A stretch of 64,000 bases of DNA from Eubacteriaceae bacterium (GTDB lineage Bacteria > Bacillota > Clostridia > Lachnospirales > Lachnospiraceae): positions 310,001-374,000 of the forward strand of contig CABIWJ010000002.1 of the NCBI GenBank assembly GCA_902362455.1, in the 5' to 3' direction. The position numbers were made by a program, and so were the translations under genes. The notes beneath the pieces are model-generated. The model made no database searches and was not told where the DNA came from. It saw nothing but the letters and a program-made list of their open reading frames with translations. Shown here in pieces: positions 35,817-43,258 of this stretch. How positions within the stretch are numbered: the stretch's first letter is position 1; the number at the start of each line of letters is the position of its first letter.

Positions 35817-36339
35817 AAAAAATTGTCATTCCTTTCTTAGTTTTCTCCATAATCAGTTGTATGTAAAATTAGTGCTGCAAAATATATATTTTACAATAAC
35901 CTGCTTTATCATACTTTGTAAGTATATGGAAAATAGGATAAAATTTACACGTTAAAACGCATATCTTAACAAGTTTAACACAATATTAAAAAATTTCAAG
36001 AAAAATAGAGAAAAAACGTCAATTTGCCATATATGGCGGATATAAATATATTATTCTGTACATTTTTACTATATTATATGGAAATAATATTTTTAAAGAT
36101 TGCACTGACGAGGTCTGGTAAATAATATATCTCTAAGGTAAAATGTTTAATAGTAATCGTTCATAAATAAAATAATATAAAATCTTCTTAAAATGTCAGT
36201 TTATGTCGAACGAAAATGTCGTAAATTAATAAAAAAACATAGAAAAATGTAATTGACCCAGTTATAATATATAAATATAGTTTTGTGGTTTTTATATATG
36301 TGTTTATGAATACATTAAAAATTAAATGGAGGCATCGAT
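35817..36339. other. 520-bp AT-rich intergenic region with a promoter
   Basis: This gap separates divergent typA and the receiver gene. TTGACC (36253-36258), 17 bases, then TATAGT (36276-36281) is a plausible promoter for the receiver gene, with a leader of about 50 bases. A perfect 12-bp palindrome, GCCATATATGGC (36026-36037), stands out. No ORF, tRNA or known RNA was recognised. Confidence 0.5.
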
Positions 36340-36984
36340 GTGTGTAATGTAGAAAAAAATGAATTCTTCGAATTTACAAACAGTACTATAAGTTCTTTGA
36401 AATTTATGAATAAACTCGTTGAGAAAATAGAAAAACACAGTGATAAAGATATCGAGAGCGTTCAATGTATAGAATCATTGAGAGATAATATAGATATTTT
36501 GAAGAAACAGATAGAAGAAATAAAAGAGAGATTTATATTGCTTCATATGAATATGCATATGTCAAATTTTAAATTATTTACGGAAGCATTTACAATGAAA
36601 GAGACGAAAGTCCTGATAGTAGATGATAATGAAATAAATAATTATGTTTTAGAGCAGATGTTAAAAAGATTTGATATTGATGTAGATATAGCTAAGAGTG
36701 GTGAAGAGGCAATTGATAAATTTATGGTAAATGAATATGACCTTGTCTTTATGGATTATTTACTGCCGCCAGGAATTGATGGTATTGAAACTGTAAGAAG
36801 AATAAGAAATTTAAACGAAAGAGGAAAGAAGCAGTTTATTATTGGACTTACCGCTAACACTATGGAAGAATTCCAAAAAGGTCTGAATGAGAATAATGTA
36901 GAGCTAATTTTATTAAAACCAATTAAATTCCAGCAGATGGCAGTAATTCTGCAGAAAGAATTACCTGATAAGGTTATAAGATAA
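36340..36984 (+). CDS. Response-regulator receiver protein with N-terminal helical domain
   Basis: The 214-aa protein has about 80 N-terminal residues predicted helical or coiled-coil (LRDNIDILKKQIEEIKERF), then a receiver domain. Acidic pocket D95-D96, phosphoacceptor D139 in FMDYLLPPG, T171 and K193 are all present, so phosphorylation is expected. There is no DNA-binding output domain and no histidine kinase nearby. It may be a remnant or relative of a hybrid kinase part, or a phospho-relay adaptor. The start is GTG 36340 with GGAGG 7 bases upstream. An out-of-frame ATG at 36338 opens a 4-codon frame across it. Confidence 0.85.
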   Translation: MCNVEKNEFFEFTNSTISSLKFMNKLVEKIEKHSDKDIESVQCIESLRDNIDILKKQIEEIKERFILLHMNMHMSNFKLFTEAFTMKETKVLIVDDNEINNYVLEQMLKRFDIDVDIAKSGEEAIDKFMVNEYDLVFMDYLLPPGIDGIETVRRIRNLNERGKKQFIIGLTANTMEEFQKGLNENNVELILLKPIKFQQMAVILQKELPDKVIR

Positions 36985-37082
36985 AGGATAAAATTATAAA
37001 ATCACTATGTAAAATATTCTGAAAATATGTTAAATGAGAAAATACTGTAAGTTAAGTTGAATAAGAATTATGGCTTAAAAAC

Positions 37083-37111
37083 TTTACAGATGGAAATCAT
37101 TAAAGTATAAT
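37083..37111 (+). promoter_or_regulatory. Promoter of icd
   Basis: TTTACA (37083-37088), 17 bases, then TATAAT (37106-37111). GGAGG follows close to the ATG at 37145. Confidence 0.7.
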
Positions 37112-37144
37112 ACGATTATTAATTTATAAATTGGAGGTACAACG

Positions 37145-38353
37145 ATGTCTAAAATTAAGATGACAACACCATTAGTTGAGATGGACGGGGACGAAATGAC
37201 AAGAATCCTCTGGAAAATGATTAAAGAGGAGTTACTTAGCCCTTTTATTGAATTAAATACAGAGTACTATGACCTTGGACTTGAACACAGAAATGAAACA
37301 GATGACAAGGTTACAGTTGAATCAGCAGAAGCAACAAAGAAATATGGTGTAGCTGTTAAATGTGCTACAATTACACCAAATGCAGCAAGAATGGACGAAT
37401 ATAATCTTAAAGAAATGTGGAAGAGTCCAAACGGAACAATCAGAGCAATTCTTGACGGAACTGTATTCAGAGCACCAATTATAGTAAAAGGTATTGAGCC
37501 ATGCGTTAAGAACTGGAAGAAGCCTATTACAATTGCAAGACATGCTTATGGTGATGTATATAAGGCAACAGAGATGAAAGTACCTGGTGCTGGTAAAGCT
37601 GAATTAGTATTTACTGATGAAAATGGTAATGAGACAAGAGAATTAATACATAATTTCAAAGGTGCAGGCGTTATTCAGGGACAGCATAACTTAAATGATT
37701 CTATTGAAAGTTTTGCAAGAAGCTGTTTCACATATGCACTTGCAACTAAACAGGACTTATGGTTTGCTACAAAGGATACAATTTCTAAGAAATATGACCA
37801 TACATTTAAGGATATTTTCAATGAAATATTTGAAGCAGAATATGCTGACAAATTTAATGAAGCAGGAATTACATATTTCTATACATTAATAGATGATGCG
37901 GTAGCAAGAGTAATGAAGTCTGAGGGTGGTTACATCTGGGCATGTAAGAATTATGATGGTGATGTTATGAGTGATATGGTATCATCAGCATTTGGTTCAC
38001 TTGCAATGATGACTTCGGTTTTAGTATCTCCTGATGGATATTATGAATATGAAGCTGCACATGGTACAGTACAGAGACATTATTACAAACATCTTAAAGG
38101 CGAAGAGACATCTACAAACTCAGTAGCAACTATATTTGCATGGACAGGTGCTCTTAGAAAACGTGGCGAATTAGATGGCAATAAAGAGTTAATGGAATTC
38201 GCTGATAAGCTTGAGAAGGCTTGTATTAAGACTATTGAAGATGGAAAGATGACTAAGGACTTAGCTCTTATAACTACAATAGAGAATCCAACAGTTCTTA
38301 ACAGCGAGAACTTCATTAAGGCAATTCGTGAAACTTTAGAAGGAATGTGTTAA
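37145..38353 (+). CDS. icd: NADP-dependent isocitrate dehydrogenase (type II, 402 aa)
   Basis: This enzyme converts isocitrate to 2-oxoglutarate, CO2 and NADPH. The sequence follows the eukaryote-like homodimeric branch: [45 protein letters not shown], the aspartate metal ligands in [16 protein letters not shown], and [10 protein letters not shown] near the coenzyme site. Length is normal for this branch. The gene has its own promoter. DUF1653 follows 3 bp later and is presumably co-transcribed. A candidate Re-citrate synthase lies about 2.3 kb downstream, which suggests a short oxidative branch that supplies glutamate. Confidence 0.95.
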   Translation: MSKIKMTTPLVEMDGDEMTRILWKMIKEELLSPFIELNTEYYDLGLEHRNETDDKVTVESAEATKKYGVAVKCATITPNAARMDEYNLKEMWKSPNGTIRAILDGTVFRAPIIVKGIEPCVKNWKKPITIARHAYGDVYKATEMKVPGAGKAELVFTDENGNETRELIHNFKGAGVIQGQHNLNDSIESFARSCFTYALATKQDLWFATKDTISKKYDHTFKDIFNEIFEAEYADKFNEAGITYFYTLIDDAVARVMKSEGGYIWACKNYDGDVMSDMVSSAFGSLAMMTSVLVSPDGYYEYEAAHGTVQRHYYKHLKGEETSTNSVATIFAWTGALRKRGELDGNKELMEFADKLEKACIKTIEDGKMTKDLALITTIENPTVLNSENFIKAIRETLEGMC

Positions 38354-38356
38354 TAG

Positions 38357-38938
38357 ATGAAAGAAGCAGAAAGGGTTATATATCCGGGACAGATATATAG
38401 GCATTTCAAAGGGAATTTATATCAGATAGTTACAGTTGCCATTCATTCAGAAAGTGGTGAGAAACTGGTAATATACCAGAAATTATATGGAGATTATGCA
38501 GTTCATGCAAGACCATATGATATGTTCCTTAGTGAAGTGGACAGACAGAAATATCCGGATATTAAACAGAAATATCGTTTTGAATTAGTTGATAATGAGA
38601 TAAAATCTAATCAGAATGTAGATGCCGGCATAAAAGAAAGTATTAATCTTACAGACGATATAATTATAAATGATACTTTGAATACTGATAATATAGAGTC
38701 TGTTGATTCAGAAGAAAGTGCAGATAAGAGACTTATTAAATTCTTAGATGCAGATACTTTTGAAGAGAAAAGAAGAGTGCTTATAAATATTAAAGATGGC
38801 ATTACAGACAGACTGATAGACGATATGGCAGCAGCGATTGATGTTACAGTTGATGAGGGTGATATCGATACAAGATTTATGAGCCTTTTAAACTGTATTA
38901 ATACAAGAGCGAAATACGAAGTAAACAGATTAAGATAA
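38357..38938 (+). CDS. DUF1653 domain protein
   Basis: The first about 70 residues match the DUF1653 fold: YPGQIYRHFKGNLYQIVTVA, GEKLVIYQKLYGDYAVHARPYDMF. The following about 120 residues are acidic and mostly helical with no recognised domain (ADKRLIKFLDADTFEEKRRVL). It starts 3 bp after icd, so it is translated from the same mRNA. Function unknown. The protein is 193 aa with no signal peptide. Confidence 0.85.
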   Translation: MKEAERVIYPGQIYRHFKGNLYQIVTVAIHSESGEKLVIYQKLYGDYAVHARPYDMFLSEVDRQKYPDIKQKYRFELVDNEIKSNQNVDAGIKESINLTDDIIINDTLNTDNIESVDSEESADKRLIKFLDADTFEEKRRVLINIKDGITDRLIDDMAAAIDVTVDEGDIDTRFMSLLNCINTRAKYEVNRLR

Positions 38939-39041
38939 GGTTTAATATTTATCATTTTTATGCAATGGCAATATAATATTATTGTAATGTCAATATTTAT
39001 GTTGCTATTGCGTAAACATAAAGCTTATGGAGTAAATACAA

Positions 39042-39086
39042 ATGTCTAAAGAGCAAAAGCAGAGATTTGAAAAAGTAGTTAGTTAA
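39042..39086 (+). CDS. Possible 14-aa ORF
   Basis: ATG 39042 has TATGGAG 8 bases upstream and opens MSKEQKQRFEKVVS before TAA, directly followed by a terminator hairpin. It could be a true small peptide or the stump of a deleted gene. Chance is not excluded. Confidence 0.25.
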   Translation: MSKEQKQRFEKVVS

Positions 39087-39090
39087 ATAT

Positions 39091-39140
39091 AAATGCAGAG
39101 GCATATATTAATTTAAGATTATATAGTCTCTGCATTTTTA
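39091..39140 (+). terminator. Terminator after the 14-aa ORF
   Basis: AAATGCAGAG (39091-39100) pairs with CTCTGCATTT (39128-39137), followed by T and A-T runs. Confidence 0.75.
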
Positions 39141-39304
39141 TATATATATTTTAAATTTATAATTCTGGTCATATAGTTCTAATGCTAAATATCTATGGAT
39201 AATACCTGTCAGGTAAAAAGCATTAAATTGTCTATGTATTTCAGTAACGTTGTCTTTATTTGTTCAGGTGCAAAATCAAATACCTCACACGATTGATCCT
39301 TCTG

Positions 39305-40246
39305 TTAGCTTATTATAGTTCCGACTTTACCGCGGATACCAGCCTTAGCTTTCTCAAGGTTAGTAATAACTGCCTTACGACCTTTCTTAGCTACTACGAA
39401 GTTAAGAGCAGCCTGAATCTTAGGAAGTGTTGTAATGGCATCAAGCTTATTATCTTCAATTAATGAGTTAGCTTCTTCAATACTTAATTCCTTAAGTTCA
39501 GTAGAAGTACCATTCTCATCTGTTATTGTTACATAATCATTTGATGTAAGTATAAGAAGTTCTGATGCATCAATCATATCAGCTAATTTAGCAGCAGTAT
39601 AATCTTTCTCTATAACTGCACTTGCACCCTTTAATCCCTGTGTCTGGTCAAGAACAGGAATACCACCGCCACCTGCAGCAATTACTAACTGGTTAGCATC
39701 AACTAATGCCTTAATAGCATCAATTTCATATATATCGATAGGCTGTGGAGAAGCGATAATTCTACGATAACCTTTACCCTCAGAACTTTCTTCGTATGTT
39801 ACATAGTTACCTTTATGTTCTTCTAAATCAGCTTCCTCTTTAGTCATATAACGACCGATAACCTTAGTTGGATTGTGGAAAGCTTTATCAAAAGGATCAA
39901 CTCTTACCTGTGTAATAATAGTAGAAACAGGTTTGTAAATACCACGATTAAGTAATTCTGTTCGGATTGCATTCTGTAAATCAAAGCCTATGTATCCCTG
40001 GCTCATAGCACCACATACAGACATAGGAGCAACAGTATATTTAGAATCTAAACGGCTGAACTCTGTCATAGCTGTCTGAATCATTCCGACCTGTGGTCCG
40101 TTACTGTGAGTTATTACAACTTCATATTTTTCTTCTACTAAATCAGCAATAGCTTTAGCAGCCTTTTTAACATTTTCCTGCTGCTTAGGAAATGTATCAC
40201 CGAATGCGTTACGTCCAAGTGCAACGACTATCTTTTTATTTTCCAT
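39305..40246 (-). CDS. arcC: Carbamate kinase
   Basis: This 313-aa enzyme transfers phosphate between carbamoyl phosphate and ADP, giving ATP in arginine, agmatine or purine breakdown. It has the family signatures: VVALGRNAFGD at the N terminus, THSNGPQVGMI, IIASPQPIDI, AAGGGGIPVL and the VIEKDYTAAKLA nucleotide segment. Length is typical. No arginine deiminase, ornithine transcarbamylase or other carbamoyl-phosphate source gene is adjacent, so its pathway cannot be told here. It is a single minus-strand gene; GGAGGTAATTT precedes the ATG. Confidence 0.95.
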   Translation of the reverse strand: MENKKIVVALGRNAFGDTFPKQQENVKKAAKAIADLVEEKYEVVITHSNGPQVGMIQTAMTEFSRLDSKYTVAPMSVCGAMSQGYIGFDLQNAIRTELLNRGIYKPVSTIITQVRVDPFDKAFHNPTKVIGRYMTKEEADLEEHKGNYVTYEESSEGKGYRRIIASPQPIDIYEIDAIKALVDANQLVIAAGGGGIPVLDQTQGLKGASAVIEKDYTAAKLADMIDASELLILTSNDYVTITDENGTSTELKELSIEEANSLIEDNKLDAITTLPKIQAALNFVVAKKGRKAVITNLEKAKAGIRGKVGTIIS

Positions 40247-40384
40247 AAATTACCTCCGAATTAGAGCATATTTTATATGATAGATAATGTGAAATGGAAT
40301 ATTTCACAAACGCTCATTTAATATGATAATTATAAGGTAAATAGCCCAAAAAAACAAGCAGAATTAAAATAAGTAGGAGAAAAG

Positions 40385-40468
40385 ATGTCAGACAATAATA
40401 AAAAAAACAACAAGAAATCTGATAAAATGTGTATAACTATGTGGAAAGTGTGGAAAACCATAGATTAA
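40385..40468 (+). CDS. Possible 27-aa ORF
   Basis: ATG 40385 follows TAGGAG by 5 bases and encodes a Lys/Asn-rich start and a Trp-containing end (MCITMWKVWKTID). It lies upstream of the main promoter of the next gene. No homologue is recognised and it may be chance. Confidence 0.25.
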   Translation: MSDNNKKNNKKSDKMCITMWKVWKTID

Positions 40469-40549
40469 TGTTGCGAAGAGTCAAAAAATACAGATGTATT
40501 TACTAAAAAGAATAAAATAATTTGGATAATAGTTATGGAAAAATTTATG

Positions 40550-40583
40550 TTGACATAAAATGTATTATTGTATACAATGATAC
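40550..40583 (+). promoter_or_regulatory. Promoter with overlapping GntR-type operator
   Basis: TTGACA (40550-40555), 17 bases, then TACAAT (40573-40578). The half-sites GTATTATTGTA (40562-40572) and TACAATGATAC (40573-40583) form a 22-bp palindrome with one mismatch pair. Its centre TTGTATACAA is like sites of FadR/VanR-type GntR repressors, and it covers the -10 box. The GntR gene at 42047 is the natural candidate ligand. Confidence 0.7.
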
Positions 40584-40640
40584 AGAAGTACGATAATACA
40601 AAATAAAAAAATATCAGGTATTATCAGGACGGAGGAAGAA

Positions 40641-42038
40641 ATGGATAACAGACCAGTAATTATGAATGAAAAGACAAACCTATTAGAGCTAGAGGAGCAT
40701 ATTTACCATTTGGTAGATGTAGATAAACCTAATGTTTATCATAATCTGTTCCCATATGACCAGGTACCAAAGATAGCATTTAACGAGCGTATCGTTCCAC
40801 ATAATATGCCAGAGGATATATGGATTACAGATACAACATTCAGAGACGGTCAGCAGTCAAGAGCACCATATACAACAGACCAGATTGTAACAATATATGA
40901 TTATTTACATAAATTAGGTGGTCCAAAAGGTATAATAAGACAAAGCGAATTCTTCCTTTACAGTAAGAAAGACAGAGATGCCGTATATAAATGTATGGAA
41001 AGAGGGTATAAATTTCCGGAGGTAACAAGCTGGATTCGTGCAAGTAAGAAAGATTTTGAGCTTGTTAAAGATATAGGCATGAAAGAGACAGGTATCTTAG
41101 TAAGCTGTTCAGATTACCACATTTTCTATAAAATGAAGATGACAAGACGTGAGTGCATGAATCATTATTTAAGCGTGGTAAGAGAATGTTTAGAGACAGG
41201 TATCAGCCCAAGATGTCATTTAGAAGATATTACACGTTCTGATATATATGGTTTTGTAATTCCATTCTGTCTTGAACTTATGAAGCTTCAGGAGGAATAC
41301 AATATTCCTGTTAAGATAAGAGCATGTGATACTATGGGATATGGAGTCAACTTCTCAGGTGCAGTTATCCCTCGTTCGGTTCAGGGAATAATCTATGGAC
41401 TTATTACTAATGCAGGTGTTCCATCATCACAGTTAGAGTGGCATGGTCATAATGATTTCTATAAGTCAGTTACTAACTCAACTACAGCCTGGATATATGG
41501 TGCAAGTGGTGTTAACTGTTCATTATTTGGAATCGGTGAGAGAACAGGTAATACACCTCTAGAAGCAATGGTATTCGAATATGCACAGTTAAAGGGAACT
41601 TTAGATGGTATGGATACCACTGTTATAACAGATTTAGCAAATTATTTTGAAAAGGAAATAGGATATAAAATTCCATCCAGAACACCATTTGTAGGTAAGA
41701 ATTTCAATGTAACAAGAGCAGGAATTCATGCAGACGGACTTCTTAAGAATGAAGAAATATATAATATATTTGATACTGATAAATTCTTAAAACGTCCTGT
41801 ATTAGTTGCTGTATCTAACACATCAGGACTTGCAGGTATTGCACATTGGATTAATACATACTACAGATTATCAGAGGATAAGAAAGTAGATAAGAGTTCT
41901 GAATTAGTTAAGAGAGTTAAAAAATGGGTTGATGACCAGTATGATGACGGAAGAGTTACTGTAATAGCTGATAATGAATTAGTTGAAATTATTAATAAAA
42001 CCTGCGAAGAACTTGGCATTACAATAAATAAGGGGTGA
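40641..42038 (+). CDS. Candidate Re-citrate synthase (homocitrate/isopropylmalate synthase family)
   Basis: This 465-aa DRE-TIM metallolyase condenses an acyl-CoA with a 2-oxo acid. The metal-site motif TDTTFRDGQQ lies at residues 63-72, the HGH ligands at H268/H270 in EWHGHNDF, and NCSLFGIGERTGNTPLEA follows. An N-terminal extension of about 60 residues and the absence of the LeuA regulatory domain make leucine synthesis unlikely. The nearness of icd and the resemblance to the Clostridium kluyveri type suggest Re-citrate synthase (acetyl-CoA plus oxaloacetate). Homocitrate synthase remains possible. GGAGG precedes the ATG. It is in an operon with GntR. Confidence 0.75.
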   Translation: MDNRPVIMNEKTNLLELEEHIYHLVDVDKPNVYHNLFPYDQVPKIAFNERIVPHNMPEDIWITDTTFRDGQQSRAPYTTDQIVTIYDYLHKLGGPKGIIRQSEFFLYSKKDRDAVYKCMERGYKFPEVTSWIRASKKDFELVKDIGMKETGILVSCSDYHIFYKMKMTRRECMNHYLSVVRECLETGISPRCHLEDITRSDIYGFVIPFCLELMKLQEEYNIPVKIRACDTMGYGVNFSGAVIPRSVQGIIYGLITNAGVPSSQLEWHGHNDFYKSVTNSTTAWIYGASGVNCSLFGIGERTGNTPLEAMVFEYAQLKGTLDGMDTTVITDLANYFEKEIGYKIPSRTPFVGKNFNVTRAGIHADGLLKNEEIYNIFDTDKFLKRPVLVAVSNTSGLAGIAHWINTYYRLSEDKKVDKSSELVKRVKKWVDDQYDDGRVTVIADNELVEIINKTCEELGITINKG

Positions 42039-42046
42039 AATAGTTA

Positions 42047-42715
42047 ATGGATAAAGATGGTCAGATTAAAGTAAGTGATAAATATTCACTTCAAGGCAGG
42101 GTATTTAACCGTCTGAGAGAAGATATTTTATCGGGGAAATATAAGGAAAATGATGAGTTAAGAGAAATGACAATTGGTGCAGAACTGGGAGTTAGCAGGA
42201 CTCCGGTTCGCGAAGCACTAAGACAGTTAGAATTCGAGGGACTTGTAAGCATCATACCTAATAAAGGCGCATATGTTATCGGAATCAGTAAAAAAGACTT
42301 AAAGGATATATATGAGATGAGAGCCAGATTAGAGGGCTTATGTGCAAGATGGGCTACTAAAAATGCTACAGATGAGAACATTTCGAAACTCGAAGAGATT
42401 TCAGACTTGTCAGAATTTCACTATGTAAAGAAAAAATTTGATAAAGTATTAGAACTTGATAATGAATTTCACGAATTATTATATGAGATGGCTGATAGTA
42501 AAATGTTATATAAGACATTATCAGACTTTCATCACTATTTAGAAATAATAAGAAAGAAAACATTATCTTCTAATGAAAGAGTATGTGATTCGATTAAAGA
42601 ACATAAAGATATCGTTGAAGCTATAAAAGCTAAAGATAAGGACAGAGCAGAAGAATTGGCAATTCTTCATATGAAGAATACGATAAAGAATATCGAAGCC
42701 CATAAATTATTGTAG
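42047..42715 (+). CDS. GntR-family regulator, FCD (FadR-like) subfamily
   Basis: This 222-aa protein has an N-terminal winged helix (LQGRVFNRLREDILSGKY, then LGVSRTPVREALRQLEFEGLV) and an all-helical FCD domain of about 140 residues (DIYEMRARLEGLCARWA, ELDNEFHELLYEMADS). The FCD domain usually binds an organic acid and sometimes a metal. It starts 8 bp after the synthase gene with AGGGGTG upstream, so it is co-transcribed. The palindrome over the operon promoter makes autoregulation by a metabolite such as citrate plausible (inference). The last codons fall at the border of the large palindrome. Confidence 0.93.
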   Translation: MDKDGQIKVSDKYSLQGRVFNRLREDILSGKYKENDELREMTIGAELGVSRTPVREALRQLEFEGLVSIIPNKGAYVIGISKKDLKDIYEMRARLEGLCARWATKNATDENISKLEEISDLSEFHYVKKKFDKVLELDNEFHELLYEMADSKMLYKTLSDFHHYLEIIRKKTLSSNERVCDSIKEHKDIVEAIKAKDKDRAEELAILHMKNTIKNIEAHKLL

Positions 42716-43258
42716 AATATATAATGCTCAGACCTTGCTCATACAAATGTAGTTTATATTTATCTGTTAAAGTAAATTTGATATATAAATATCGAAACTC
42801 CTTGTAAGTAATTGCGTAAATTTGTAAGATATCATTTTTTGGCTCAAATTTTGTGTACATTCAACAGACATACATTTAAGCCGAGATGTCCGGCTATGAC
42901 ACACGCTTTCATATTTCCTTTATCTAGTGAGAGTAAATGCTGCCTTCTGCAGAGGTTATTACGGTGCAGTTAATCAAACGCGCTCCGCTTGAACGGTGAT
43001 TTACTGCACCGACCTTTTGCATCAGGCAGCATTAACTCTCACACGATACGTCATAAATCAAGTGTGTGACATAGCCGGACACATCGGCTTAAATGTATGG
43101 CATTGAATGAACATAAATAATCGTAAGAGCCAAAAAAAGATATCTACAAATTAGCAATTCTTACAAAAGTTCGATATTTATATATGCAAATTTACTTAAC
43201 ACAGATAATTTAATTCTATTTTGTATGAGTAAAGTCTGAGTATTTATATATTATACAA
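42710..43258. repeat. 549-bp interrupted palindrome between convergent genes
   Basis: The left arm (42710-42976) and right arm (42997-43258) are reverse complements with roughly 80% matching by eye, and many blocks pair in register. These include CTCATACAAA, GTAAATTTG, TATATAAATATCGAA, TTTTTTGGCTC, CATACATTTAAGCCG, TGTCCGGCTATG, AATGCTGCCT and CGGTGCAGT. The apex is a 20-base GC-richer loop (42977-42996). TTGTA at the left end contains the GntR stop, and TACAA at the right end overlaps the ABC-F stop. No ORF is inside. It may be a MITE-like foldback element, a structured RNA, or a giant two-way terminator. Confidence 0.85.

Larger units (their letters stand above)
38939..39304. other. Intergenic region between DUF1653 and arcC
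   Basis: It contains a possible tiny ORF (39042-39086), a terminator (39091-39140) and the palindromic string TACCTGTCAGGTA (39203-39215). From there to arcC nothing else is recognised. Confidence 0.5.
40247..40640. other. Divergent intergenic region between arcC and the Re-citrate synthase candidate
   Basis: It holds a possible 27-aa ORF (40385-40468) and the promoter/operator at 40550-40583. The remainder is AT-rich without recognised elements. Confidence 0.5.

Noticed and set aside
40641..42038. 2-isopropylmalate synthase (LeuA)
   Set aside because: The C-terminal leucine-regulatory domain and neighbouring leu genes are missing, and an N-terminal extension is present.
42630..42860. Minus-strand ORF across the left arm of the palindrome
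   Set aside because: It overlaps the end of the gntR coding region, matches no family and is not mirrored in the right arm.
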